The translations under genes were made by a program, and so were the position numbers. Positions 43,161-54,500 of a DNA stretch of 64,000 bases are shown here, piece after piece. Under the pieces are notes generated by a model that made no database searches, was not told where the DNA came from, and saw nothing but the letters and a program-made list of their open reading frames with translations. The DNA is from Amphimedon queenslandica (Eukaryota > Porifera > Demospongiae > Haplosclerida > Niphatidae): positions 216,953 to 280,952 of the forward strand of contig NW_003546272.1 of the NCBI RefSeq assembly GCF_000090795.2, in the 5' to 3' direction. Every line of letters starts with the position of its first letter. The first letter of the stretch is position 1.

Positions 43161-45734
43161 ATGATAGCCGTTCCTGATCATCTTCTTCTCAAGGATGTTA
43201 GTCATTCAGATGTGCTCATTGGTAGCAGTGGAGGTCGCTCTGTAACTGTAGAAGTGAAGGTTAGGGGTCTCAAATGTACTGGAAAGAAGCCTAAAATAAA
43301 CAAACCAGATGAAGACAGCAAGCAAGCGTTCTTAGTGAAGCTCTCACACGAGATTATACTCCACAGTCGACAAAGGCACCCTAACATTGTCCAACTCCTT
43401 GGAGTTGGTCATCCCGATCTCACAATAGTCACTGAATATTTTCCATTGGGACTATCTGTCCTACTGGACGACAAACGGCATAAAATACCAGACTGGATGA
43501 AATCAAGGTTGATGTTAGATATATCGCAAGGTCTGAGGTACCTTCACTCTCAAACAAAGCCAATCATTCATTTTGGGCTGACTAGTAACAACATACTCCT
43601 CACTGAGCATTTCCAAGCCAAGATTGCTGACCTTGCCACATCGAGAGCATTCTTTGACCCATCTTTGACAAATCTCGATTACGGTAGCTTCATATTCATG
43701 CCGCCAGAGTTATTTTCTCCAGATGATAGAGAGGAGCAAAGGAAGTATGATGTCAAGTTTGATGTATTCTCGTTTGGTTGCATTATGATCCACATACTTA
43801 GTCAGCAGTATCCTATACCGTCAGAGCAATACATCTTCTCAAATGGCAACGAGGAAAATAGCATTAACCAGCCAACACTCGAGTTTGTGCAGGTATCGGA
43901 ATGGAAGCGACGCCAAAGCTATCTTTCTCACTTACCCTCGGGGCATACCTTACTACCAATTGTTGAGAAATGCTTAGCAAATTATCCACAGGACAGGCCA
44001 GAGTCAAGTGAACTAGTGACAGATATTGAAGCAGTCGGCCCTCCCACTCCGTATCCATTGAGTAAAGGTGGGATATTAATGATACTAGANNNNNNNNNNN
44101 NNNNNNNNNNNNNNNNNNNNNNNNNNNNNNNNNNNNNNNNNNNNNNNNNNNNNNNNNNNNNNNNNNNNNNNNNNNNNNNNNNNNNNNNNNNNNNNNNNNN
44201 NNNNNNNNNNNNNNNNNNNNNNNNNNNNNNNNNNNNNNNNNNNNNNNNNNNNNNNNNNNNNNNNNNNNNNNNNNNNNNNNNNNNNNNNNNNNNNNNNNNN
44301 NNNNNNNNNNNNNNNNNNNNNNNNNNNNNNNNNNNNNNNNNNNNNNNNNNNNNNNNNNNNNNNNNNNNNNNNNNNNNNNNNNNNNNNNNNNNNNNNNNNN
44401 NNNNNNNNNNNNNNNNNNNNNNNNNNNNNNNNNNNNNNNNNNNNNNNNNNNNNNNNNNNNNNNNNNNNNNNNNNNNNNNNNNNNNNNNNNNNNNNNNNNN
44501 NNNNNNNNNNNNNNNNNNNNNNNNNNNNNNCTGCACTTGATGACACTATTTTTCGTATTAAGGAGCAGCAAAAGCTTACGGATGAGCTACTACGCGGCCA
44601 AGAGCAACAATTAGCTGTTGTTAGAAATGTTACAGGTAATTAGGTAGCTAATTCAATTTATTGTTTACTTTACGCTCTTAATATAGTTACTCCACTTTAT
44701 CAACAGAAAATGATTATAAACTCACTGATGAAACAAAAACTAGTGAAGGATGACATATGGTAATACTAATATTTATAGTGTGGGAATGGGCTCTCTTTTT
44801 TATAAGACTAACTTCTTCTAAATTAATTTCCTTATTTGTTTTCCAGGTGCCTTGTTAGTAGCCACTGGTTCGAGAAGTGGACCAAGTTCATTGACATTGC
44901 CCTCAGAGTTGGAATTGACGGTTGCAACAGAAGCTCTCATCCTGGGCCTGTCACTAACTTCACTCTTATAAAGTTTATCAAGTTTCAACCAACCAAGATG
45001 AAGAAAGACTTTACGGAAAACGTGGACTACATATTGATCCCTGAGATTGGCTGGGACCTCCTAATACAGTGGTATGGGATTAGTGAAAAATCAATGAGAC
45101 TGTCAAGGTATAGTCTTGTTAGTGTTTTATATTAAATGTTATATGGATCATTGTAGAAAAGTTGTGAAGGCTCGAAAACATGCAATTGGAAAGCTCATGG
45201 TGGAAGTATACCCAATAACTGTACTGGTTCAACTCGTTTTTCCTGATAGCTCAGATGATGGTAAAATTGATTATGAAGTCAGCAGAAGTGATACAGTTGG
45301 TAAGAGTAATATTAGCATTTTATACAACACACATTTCCACTGCAGGAACTTATATTAGAGCATGCATAATTCTATGCTCTCCTTTTCCTAGCATTCGTTA
45401 TCGAGAAGCTAAAGGAACTCCTTGACGTACCTGCTATGAATGAGGCACGACTTTGGCTTCAACGCTCTGACAAAAAGATATTGCTCAAACAAACGGACAC
45501 CATGGGAGACAATAAATCACCTTCCTCTGTGGAAGACAATGATGTAAGTCATTCTAATAAAAACTAGTGTATTAATTTTCAACATAGACACTTATTCTTG
45601 AAGTTAAGAAAGGTGGCAAATGGACTTTTCAAGATGACATTTCAAAACCAAGGGAAAGGTATTACTACATGCATCTAGTCAACTTACCAATGTCTTCAAC
45701 TAATGATGATTCCGATTATGAAGTTATGTCCTGA
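43161..45734 (+). CDS. Pseudokinase - coiled coil - DUSP - UBL protein without a protease domain
   Basis: The first exon encodes a TKL-like kinase fold: HPNIVQLLGV with upstream Glu, TEYFPLGLSVLL, then HFGLTSNNILL where active kinases have HRDLKxxN, and IADLATS where they have DFG, so the catalytic Asp is absent. The exon runs into a 441-N gap. After it, in-phase exons give a coiled coil (IFRIKEQQKLTDELLRGQEQ), a DUSP domain (CLVSSHWFEKWTKFIDI, HPGPVTNF, DYILIPEIGWDLLIQWYG) and a UBL (KLMVEVYPITVLVQ, EARLWLQRSDKK, LILEVKKGGKWTF), then a stop after DYEVMS. DUSP-UBL is the N-terminal module of USP4/11/15. The UCH protease that should follow is absent. Because of the gap, kinase and DUSP parts could still be two genes. 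Confidence 0.75.
44090..44530. other. Assembly gap (441 N)
   Basis: The unknown bases fall between the pseudokinase exon and the coiled-coil exon. All open frames spanning the Ns are artefacts. Confidence 0.99.
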
Positions 45735-46282
45735 GCCATGTTTTTTCTGTACTTGTTATTAAAATGTTTTTAGCACAGAGAACACTTAAACATTAAATTC
45801 AAACATTATCATTAAATTTTCATGATGCATTGGTTAATTAATTTTATTTTTAAAATCATAATAAGAAATTTTGTAGACTACTTAGCATTTGCAACGAGAA
45901 ACAATAATTCAATATGTATCAAATAACATGTAGAATGCTGTAATAAATCAACGTCAAGGTGTTCTATGGCATTGTGATCTGTCTCTTCTTGACTTAAGAC
46001 TATAGACTCACTCACACTCCAGTTGAGCTTCTCTCTTATTCTGTCTCCTCTTCTTCACTTGAACTATCAAACTTGACTATGAAGTTATGACATGAGTCAT
46101 GTTCTTTTTTTCTTTCTATTTCTTGTTTAAAAATATTTTAGTCAACAACACTTAATGTCATCAGTTAAATTCTTAATTATTTTATAAAAATCATAATGGT
46201 TTAGATCTGTCTCTAATAAATCTCAGAAAAACTACAATATTAAATTATTATAATATAAACACCTGTCACAAATGACAAATAA
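45735..46282. other. Convergent 3' junction with a duplicated tail fragment
   Basis: At 46018-46068 a fragment matches the SCNM1 3' end (minus strand, about 47710-47775). It is joined directly to a second copy of the DUSP-UBL gene tail (TATGAAGTTATGACATGAG at about 46075, compare 45718-45736) and some of its 3' UTR. The arrangement marks an old tandem duplication of the junction between the two convergent genes. No functional gene here. Confidence 0.7.
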
Positions 46283-47557
46283 TTATGTAAAGGTAACCAT
46301 AGTATCATTAACTATGGAAATGAAAGGCATAAAAATGCTTGCATAAGTAGATCTAGAAGAAAAAAGTACGAACATGTAGCATAACAAAAGGTATAAAACT
46401 GTCATGAAAAAGCCAACTGCCAATTCGACATGTGTCAACTTTATCCAGTAAGTATGAAAGAGGTCATAATTTACCACAAGAAAACTTTTAGATTTGTTGT
46501 AGGATTTGTCTTCTTTAGATTTTTGTGGTTGATACCTCTCTCTGGTACCATCATCTTTATCTTGATGAAAATGTTTGCCAGGATTATTTCGAGGTAGCGC
46601 TAAATCACCATTATCACCATCGTCTCTTGGATGTTGAAGACGTGCATGCTCTTGCTCTGCAAGTGGTCCTCTCAGCAAGTTAGTATACTTTGCAGCAACC
46701 CAAAAACGATACATTAATCCAATACTAGCAAAGACAGTATTCAATTGATTTGGTTTAAAAATGCAGACTGCAATAAGGCAAAAACCGTGTTGTATAGTGA
46801 CACCATTGAACAGAATCCTCATAGCAATATGAAATGTACTGAATGCATCATATAGATCCAATGATAGTATGTAACCTTGAAAAAATGAATACATGACAAA
46901 TGTCAGAAGAGGAAAAAACAGGACCAGTTTTAAAAAAGACATTAACTCAACAGCATAAACATTGTAGATAAAGAGAAACACAAATAACTCCAACACTAGA
47001 GCTATGATAGCATTTATTAGAACATAAAGCTTGTTAAATTTATTCTTCCTACGAAAGACCCCATAACTAGCTTTCCATGGCATACTGAAGAAAAGGACTA
47101 ATGATACGAAAGATAATAATACCCAAATGACAAGAGTCAAAATCATCGATGGAAGAATCCTCATACCTAGGTCTGGTAGTGGAAGAGACCATAAATCCGT
47201 TAGTGGTACGTTGTAGTCCGGGAAAATGGTGAGCAGTGTACGAGTCAATATGCATAAGTAAAGGCCAAGAATACCGAACGGAACCATTAACAACAAGACG
47301 TTCATGCATGAGCACATCACTCGGTGAACTACTCCATGACTAGCTCTGAATAGGATGCTAAAAGTAAGGAGGTAAGGCACGTCATAATCCGGGTAAATGG
47401 CGAGAAGTTCACGAATAAATATACCCAGGAAAATACCAACAACACATGTTTCTAATAAGAACAACATCTCTCTCCACTCGACTCCAGCGCAGCTAGCAAT
47501 AACTAAAGTGGGCGGATAAGTTGACGCTCCGTCTGGTTTCCGTATACTTCCGAACAC
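46283..47557 (-). CDS. Multi-pass membrane protein of unknown family
   Basis: A single open frame of 424 aa with about eight hydrophobic segments. After a short N-terminus come FLLETCVVGIFLGIFIRELL, the VMCSCMNVLLLMVPFGILGL pair and further helices to about residue 270. A hydrophilic loop rich in Asp, Lys and Asn (about 295-350, DKDDGTRERYQPQKSKEDKS) is followed by a final hydrophobic hairpin. RELLAIYPDYDVPYLLTFS and RTLLTIFPDYNVPLTDLWS form an internal repeat about 60 residues apart. I recognise no family or transport motif. It lies inside the duplicated junction between the pseudokinase and SCNM1 genes. Coding status rests on frame length and membrane pattern. Confidence 0.65.
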   Translation of the reverse strand: MFGSIRKPDGASTYPPTLVIASCAGVEWREMLFLLETCVVGIFLGIFIRELLAIYPDYDVPYLLTFSILFRASHGVVHRVMCSCMNVLLLMVPFGILGLYLCILTRTLLTIFPDYNVPLTDLWSLPLPDLGMRILPSMILTLVIWVLLSFVSLVLFFSMPWKASYGVFRRKNKFNKLYVLINAIIALVLELFVFLFIYNVYAVELMSFLKLVLFFPLLTFVMYSFFQGYILSLDLYDAFSTFHIAMRILFNGVTIQHGFCLIAVCIFKPNQLNTVFASIGLMYRFWVAAKYTNLLRGPLAEQEHARLQHPRDDGDNGDLALPRNNPGKHFHQDKDDGTRERYQPQKSKEDKSYNKSKSFLVVNYDLFHTYWIKLTHVELAVGFFMTVLYLLLCYMFVLFSSRSTYASIFMPFISIVNDTMVTFT

Positions 47558-47718
47558 AAGACATCATCAATCAAAAACATGTGACATATTACTATTATTA
47601 ATTCATTATCATGTGACAACATCTTTTAATAAACCATTCGTCTTCTTCATTTAAATTCATTGCAATCATTCATGTAGAGCAGGCTTGTTGGCATTGTTGT
47701 TGCAGTCAAGTTTCTCTC

Positions 47719-49503
47719 TTATTCTGTCTTCCCTTCATCACTTGTTTCATCATCACTTGAACTATCAAACTCAACTTGTGGATCTTTAATCCACGTACCA
47801 TCAGATAATGGCAACCATCCTGAACTATAAATTAATATGAAGATGAATCAATAAAATGATATTATTTCCTAACCTGCGGAGTCTGTTATAATCACTATTA
47901 ATATTTGATGATGTTACTACTTTGTCACTTTCTACCTCGCATGCTTTATCTTGAGATTGCAACATTTTTTGCTTTTTCTTTGGCACAGCAGAGTCACTTG
48001 TGTCATGGGCTGGTCCATGTCTTTTAGAGGTATCAGTTCCTTCCTTGATGTCGCCTTCTTTCTCAAATGATGATGATAATGAAGAAGATTGGCTGCTAAA
48101 GAGAGCATGGTCAAGAGCTGCTTGAGTCTGAGCTAGTAATGGCTACAAAACATGACATTAAAACATGTTATATGGAGGGTTTCCCACAAGACTTTGGTTT
48201 AGTGTTCATGCACCCTCTTGTCAGTGGATTTTAAAATTGCTCACAAAATTTGAAAAAGTACCATAAAAGTACTAGGAGAGAAAATTTTTAAAATACATAT
48301 ACATGTTTTTGGCTGTATAATTTTTTGTTAATTCAGCAGTTGTTTAAAAATCTTTTTAAGGTTAATCAATAATTGTGCAAAAGACCATGTATTATGAATA
48401 CAAGGTATTTGGTCCAGATGTTAAAATTTTGCCAAAAATGAAAAAGAGAGAATTTACCATTTTAATAATTTTTCTGATACATATACATGTTTTTATGTTG
48501 CGTAGCAAGTTTCAGTTGATTTCAATCAAAATTAGATTTTTTACAAATTTTTAAAGTTACTAAAAAATTGGGCCAATGACCAAAGGCTATAGCCTTTGGT
48601 CAACACCAAATTTTGTGAAAAATGGCTAGGAGAGATTTCTCCATTTTTATAATTTTTTCTGATAGACATACATGTTCTTATATTGTGTAGAAAATTTCAG
48701 CTGATTCCAATCAAAATTGGATTTTTTATGAATTTTAAAAGTTGCTCAAAATGTCATGTACTGTATTAGCTCACTTAGCATGCTAAGTGGGAGGGCTGCT
48801 TATATGACATCCTCAAATGTATATACCTGCTCAGCTTTACCAGGTTGAGATTCTTCCAGACTACGTTTCATATTTGCAAGAACAGCTATTAATGACATTA
48901 TAGAATCATTTACTATTAGTTTTAAATTTAAATTGTCATATAGTAGGATCAAATTAAAACCATAAAGTAATGTAATAACATAGTACCTTTAATGTGCTTC
49001 TTTCCCTTCCTATGAACTGACAGAACCATTAGAGTATCAAAGACTGGCCTGCTACTACATACAGTACATGCAAACCTAATAGCAAAAATATATACCTTAA
49101 GCCTACTATTTTTAGCGTCTACTAAATTTAGCGATATTAGCGAGAGAGCTTTAAATCACTAAATTAAATAGACGCCAAAATAATTATTATTCATTATAAT
49201 AGTTATTATTTATAGTTAATTTTGTTAAAAACGCTAAAATTAGTAACGCTAAACATGACTTTTGCTGATTTCGCTAAAACTAGTAGACGCAAATAATAGT
49301 AGGCTTAAGGTAAACAATTTACTAAGTTCTTCACCTTCCATCTCTCATTTTCAACACTTCACTCTCAGGTATCTGACCAGCCAACAAATGGTCTACTCTG
49401 CGTTTCTAGGAGAAATTCATGCTACTGTAACTATTAAAGAATAAACACTTACTCTAGCTTGTCTAATCTTTGAATATTGATCACCAACCAGTTTGAACGC
49501 CAT
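47719..49503 (-). CDS. SCNM1: SCNM1, minor-spliceosome-associated zinc-finger protein
   Basis: Exons read MAFKLVGDQYSKIRQAR (49453-49503), KRRVDHLLAGQIPESEVLKM (49335-49405), FACTVCSSRPVFDTLMVLS with HRKGKKH (about 48988-49077), a helix-forming exon (about 48829-48890), a Ser-rich exon (about 47870-48144) and the last exon ending SGWLPLSDGTWIKDPQVEFD and an acidic tail. Human SCNM1 has the same order: N-terminal motif, matrin-type C2H2 finger CxxC...H...H, and a C-terminal SGW...W.KD..VEFDSDEE box. SCNM1 works in U12-type intron splicing. The gene is small, about 210 aa, and diverges from the homeobox gene. Confidence 0.9.
48180..48790. repeat. Diverged ~180-bp repeat block in an SCNM1 intron
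   Basis: Three to four diverged units with TTTTTACAAATTTTTAAAGTT, CAGCTGATTCCAATCAAAATTGG and CATACATGTTCTTATATTGTG. The plus-strand orientation is that of the CPSF1 block. The block ends with the palindrome CACTTAGCATGCTAAGTG. Confidence 0.78.
49095..49310. mobile_element. 216-bp TA-flanked MITE in an SCNM1 intron
   Basis: Perfect inverted ends CCTTAAGCCTACTATT and AATAGTAGGCTTAAGG are flanked by TA on both sides. Interior words TTTAGCG and CGCTAAA recur in opposing orientation. Length is almost identical to those at 25025 and 57508, but the ends differ, so these are sister families. Confidence 0.88.
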
Positions 49504-49539
49504 TTGTTATAGCCACACCCACAAAAGTATTATCAATTT

Positions 49540-49855
49540 TTTTCATTTTTTTCTGGTGATCTCTCAGGAAAAATTTCCGAAAAATTATTTTTCCCGGGCA
49601 ATAATTTTTAAATTATTAATTTTTCCTGGCAAATTTCTCGGGAAAATTTGCCAGGAAAATAATTCTTCCCTGGAAATTTGCTGGGAAATAATTATAATTA
49701 TTTTAAAAATCATTAATGTAAATATTTCCCAAAAATAATTTTATTAAAAAATTAATCATTAGACTAATTAAAAATTTTCCCGGGAAATTTGCCGGGAAAA
49801 TAATTTTATTTTTAAAATCATTAATTTAAAATTTTCCCTGCAAATTTCCCTGGCT
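49540..49855. repeat. Degenerate repeat of TTTCCCGGGAAATTTGC-type words
   Basis: GGGAAA, TTTCCC and GCCAGGAAAA words recur more than a dozen times in both orientations, separated by AATAATTTT runs. The block sits in the 740-bp divergent space between SCNM1 and the homeobox gene. Ends are not sharp. Confidence 0.7.
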
Positions 49856-50120
49856 CAGCCTAGCGGAATACTTTATACATTTGTCAATGCCTACAGCTAA
49901 TGCTGTTGTATAATAGTCTAAACCTCACCAAAAAATATTTTTCTATTTTTTATGTATAGGTGCAATTTCTAGGTGTGGTTATCTTCTTTCACAGGTTTGT
50001 TTCTCATATGAGTTGCGAGTAGCAGAACAAAGGAATCCTAACTTGTCCAATGAAAATGTGGCTGTACTGATTAGCCACGTGCTAACAGACGGTCTCCTTT
50101 GGCACGTAATCGCCAGCCTT

Positions 50121-50127
50121 TATAAAC
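50121..50127 (+). promoter_or_regulatory. TATA box of the homeobox gene
   Basis: TATAAAC in CCTTTATAAACTGG is 123 bp before the ATG at 50244, leaving a 5' UTR of about 90 nt. Confidence 0.5.
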
Positions 50128-50243
50128 TGGATAGCCTTGCGTCATTTAGATCCAAAGAGTGTTGACTAGACCCCAGTCTGAAATCACTGCTGCCTTCAGT
50201 TAGAACTCTTTTTCACGCTGTCCAAAGCTACAACAATTGTATC

Positions 50244-51216
50244 ATGGAGAAGACGAGTAAGTAACTAAGCAAGCAGTGCGCATGCAGCTAGGCTGAGGGT
50301 GGGGCTGCTCTCCAGTCATTGGTTTCTTTTTAGACCTAAAACGTTCTTTAGAAGAAGAGGAAGAAGACGACTTGGACTTGATAATCCTCCCCGATCCGAC
50401 TGAATCTCCTCCTCTCGAACAAGACAGAGAAGGCCAGGCAGGATCAAAGAAAAGGAAGAGAAACAGGACTGTCTACTCCACAGATCAACTTAAACAGCTT
50501 GAGGACTCCTTCAAAGCCAATCCATATCCAGACAAACTCATGAGGGACAATCTGGCAGAAGAGCTGGACATGAGTGAGAAGAAAGTTAATGTAAGATTAA
50601 CTGCATGTGGACTATTGCATTGAAACTCCTTGCTATGCTTGCTTGCATATGCATTATGTATATATATTTCTGTCTGTAGAACTGGTTTCAGAACAGGAGA
50701 GTGAAACTCAAGAAGCATTCTCAATCAACAGCTAGCAGTGCCCCAGCCTCTTCTACAGTAACTGCTAATCCTAACTACAGCAGTACAACAACTGATACCA
50801 TGATGGTCACACCGGCACCAATGCAGCGACCTCATCCAATCCAGTTTCCTAACATCAGTCATCCATACTCCTCTCCAGTAGGAGTTACATTTGCAATGCC
50901 GCCCCGTCCAAAGACTGCAGGTGTTTCCCCTATACAGTTCCTATCACATCCTTCAGCTTGGTCTCCCTATACTCCATCAGCAACTCCTACTGCTCCTCCT
51001 CCAATACCTTACTATCCCAATGGGGCACCATTCATGTCTCCTGCAACTTTTGTTCCTGCAGTCACGATGGCAACGACGCCAGTTCCTTATCAGTTCTTTG
51101 CTCCAACCACGCCAACAATGAGCAATGCTGCTGCTCTCCCTATAATGGAGCTCACTCCTCCTCCAAGTGTGACCATGGCCTCAGTCCAAGGATCTCATTT
51201 TACCTATAGCTATTAG
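50244..51216 (+). CDS. PRD-class (paired-like) homeobox transcription factor
   Basis: Exon 1 (MEKT, 50244 to about 50256) joins exon 2 (about 50333-50590) with an acidic N-terminus (SLEEEEEDDLDL) and most of the homeodomain; exon 3 runs from about 50681 to 51216. The homeodomain has the expected L16, F20, W48, F49, N51 and R53, Gln at position 50 (no paired domain is seen), and an intron between positions 46 and 47, the site shared by PRD-class genes. Position 47 is Asn instead of the common Val/Ile, giving NNWFQNRRVK. The remainder is a Pro/Thr/Ser-rich region with repeated PTPS-like words and no OAR motif that I can see. It should bind TAAT-type sites in the nucleus. The precise orthologue is not clear. 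Confidence 0.88.
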
Positions 51217-51577
51217 TTGATAGAAGAGACATACAAACAATGTGAACTATGTGAAAGTTTTATTTCACGTACAGATCACAATCAACTTGTGTATATAGTG
51301 TAGTTATAATCTACATATTTTAACTGTTTTTTTTCTTTTAAAAATAAATATGACATAAAACTACATTAACTGTGTACGTGCATGCATGGCTTTGGAATTA
51401 ACAATGTGGACAGAAACGGTAAATAAGTAATCATAATATAAAACTTTATGTGGATATATATATATACGGCTCATTTGATTTCATACAGTCATAATAAGTA
51501 ACACAAAATATTATAATACAACAACAAATCTGCAATGATAATAACAAAATATTACAATAGATAGAGTCGATATAATT
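51217..51577. other. Convergent 3' region between homeobox gene and ATG2
   Basis: AT-rich DNA with an AATAAATA at about 51342 for the homeobox gene and AATAAT-type words for ATG2 on the other strand. It contains (TA)n near 51458. No gene. Confidence 0.6.
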
Positions 51578-54500
51578 TTATTGTTTCGTCTTCCATTTCT
51601 CGGCCGCTTCTCTCTTAGCCTCTGGAACAAACTGGTTCTTTGCTCCACCCAAGACGTGACGAGTCGCCTCCGAAGCAAAAATTATCGGTCGAAATATGTT
51701 ACCTGGAATGTGACGCAAAACGCCACCAACTGCTCCTGTGACACCGTGATCAGTGTGCTGTGTAGAGGCAGCCTGGTAGAACTCTCTGGCAGTATGACCT
51801 AAACCCTGAGAGGAGAGAGAGAGGGAGAAAGACAGAGAGAGAGGGGGGGAAGGAGGGAGGGAGGGAGAGAGAGAAATATGAGAGAATAGAGAAGGAGATA
51901 AAAAATAGAGAAAGAGAGAGAGAGAGGAAATGAAAGGGCAGATTAAAGGTAGAGTCACTTTGAACAGAGGGCAACAAGGAGAGGGACAATAGACTAATGC
52001 TAATTGCTCTATCGCTTTACCTGCTCCAGTTACAAATTAATAGCACCAGTCTTGATCAGGGCCAACAATTAAATACATATTAATTATTCTTGTTCAGCTA
52101 ATATCCAAACAACTGTCAGGATGCGTACATGTACAGAATATAACCTCCAGAGTCTGTTACAAAGCCCATAGCATATAGTACAGAATTATTGAAACTTATA
52201 TACTTATTCTGCTTGTGGTGTAGAACTGGCCAGTCATGGCAATTCAATGATGGCATGTACATTATAACACACAATCCCCCAGTACATGTACAGAGGATTA
52301 TAACATGTACACACACCAGAAAACCAGCTGTTTTCATAGAGTATCACACACTAGCAGTGTCAAAAACTATAGTGATTCATATCTTAGAGATTCAATTTAT
52401 AAAGGACAGATTATACTGTTGTACAAAAAGGGAGGAGGCCCTCCATCTGCTACAAATGAGTCTCAAGTAGTGAACAGGCCAGAAACAGCCTAAACCAACC
52501 ATTGTCACATGAAGGGGCTTAATAAACAATATAAAGGATTGCTCATTAAAATATCAAAATGAGACAATTGCAATTCAACCCCGTCTAGCACCGTTACCAT
52601 ATGATGCCCTAAAAAACGACAAGTATGCACTACAAAGACTTACAATACGGCACAGAAGCACTTTTAATTATACACAAGAGTTAATACTATGCAATATAAG
52701 CTAATACTTTCCGTGTATAGTATACATAATAAACACGTTAATACTAGAGAGAGCAGCTGTTTACTGTCCCTTATCTTAATAATCAATTACAGGCTAAGAG
52801 CATAATGTCCTTGTTGATAATGAGAGAGAAAGAGAGGAAGAAAGGTAGAGGGAGAAAGGTAGAGGGAGAAAGGTAGAGGGAGGAAGAGAGGGAGAAAGGT
52901 AGAAGAGGGAGGAAGATAGAGGAAAGGAAGGTACATGTAGAGTAGCTACTAGATACAGTGTGCTGTGTGTGCAATAGCAGTAATACAGTGAATACATTTT
53001 TGAATAAAATAGTAGAAATATAGAATACAGATAGAGATAAAGTAAATCCAAAACACATTAAATGCTTCATTCAAGACATACATGTACATTGTATTGTATG
53101 ACATTAATCATCGATTGGTGGTAGGGTCTACATAGAAAGGCCACTTTGTGTGTACAGTAGAGAGTGCATGTGTGAACTAACTGTTGTCACTATATTGTAT
53201 GCATTAGCAAATCCTTCCCTTAGATCAGCCGACTGGTGAGGACCGGATGGAAGAGGAGGAGAAGGAGGGACACTGTTAACATACTGTACCCCTTCAATGG
53301 ATGAGCCATTAGTTCTCTCAATGGGACTAACCATATCAAATGCAGTCTGGGCCAAGGACTAAAAAAATACAACAAAGTTCATGTGTATAACTAGTAATGT
53401 CTAATTTAAGCATTGCTAGAAATAATACTAATAGTAAAGAATCTATTATATTAAGAATGTGTGTGAAAAGAGCAAGACACCCTATCAAGATTAAGTTGTT
53501 GCAAGAGCTTACTACATACACATGTAAGTAATGAAGAAGAGGCAATAGCACTAAGAGGAGACACTGTAATTAAAGTATAGCTTGACTGATAGTATAATAG
53601 GTTGAATGAATATATTGAATAGTGCAATAAGCCAGGGCTGTTTTTCCTCATGTCACATGGTAGATGATCTGATGTGATATGCAATTATAATAGTGCTACT
53701 AGGTACTAACTAATAATGGATTCTACTAGTGTATGATCATGGAGTATGCTATTACTCCAACATAATGAGTCTCTATACACTCACTTGTACTGAGTAGAGT
53801 ATTCTGTTAGTCAATTCAACAACTGCTACACCAGAAGAGTTTGCGAATGAATAGGTTCCTCTCTGTAGACCCCAGACAATGCGACCGTCTTCCTGATACT
53901 GTTGAACAGGGAGCCAAAACAGATCAACTACACCTTGAACTGGGTGGGGGGGGGAGAGTGAGAAAAGAGAGACAAAAGAATAAGAATACATTTATAAAAT
54001 AGATCGAAGGAAAAATGAAAGAGAGAGAGAGAAAAAGAGAGAGAGAGGGGGGGGGAGAGAGAGGTTCCTCACATAGTTGTGTGACGTGGTACATTGGTCC
54101 AACTCCCTGGAGTATCCTTGGTAACTGATAGCTACCAATGTCCTGCAACCATTCATTGGCTACTCTCTCAAACAACTGATCCCATCCCAATATACTAAAA
54201 CATAATAAAACAGAGAACAACATAACCTACACATATACATTTAATGTACCAACACACAAATAAGATATCAGAATAATAGCATTCTCTATTGCCAGTGACA
54301 TGCACATGTACATGCAGTACTAATATTCCATTGACAGTTATGCGATAGTACATTAACATGAACTGCATTAAACTACACACAGAGTGGAATACCTGCAATG
54401 TACTGTTAGATACACATACTAACACATGACTGACATACAAATGCACAGTCCACTTAAGTAAAGTGGGCCCTCCTTACCCTTGCTTGTATGTGATGCTTTT

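Noticed and set aside
43161-44089. Active tyrosine or TKL kinase
   Set aside because: The HRD Asp is replaced (HFG) and DFG is DLA, so catalysis is not expected.
43864-44571. Long minus-strand frames across the N gap
   Set aside because: They are open only because N codons cannot be read as stops.
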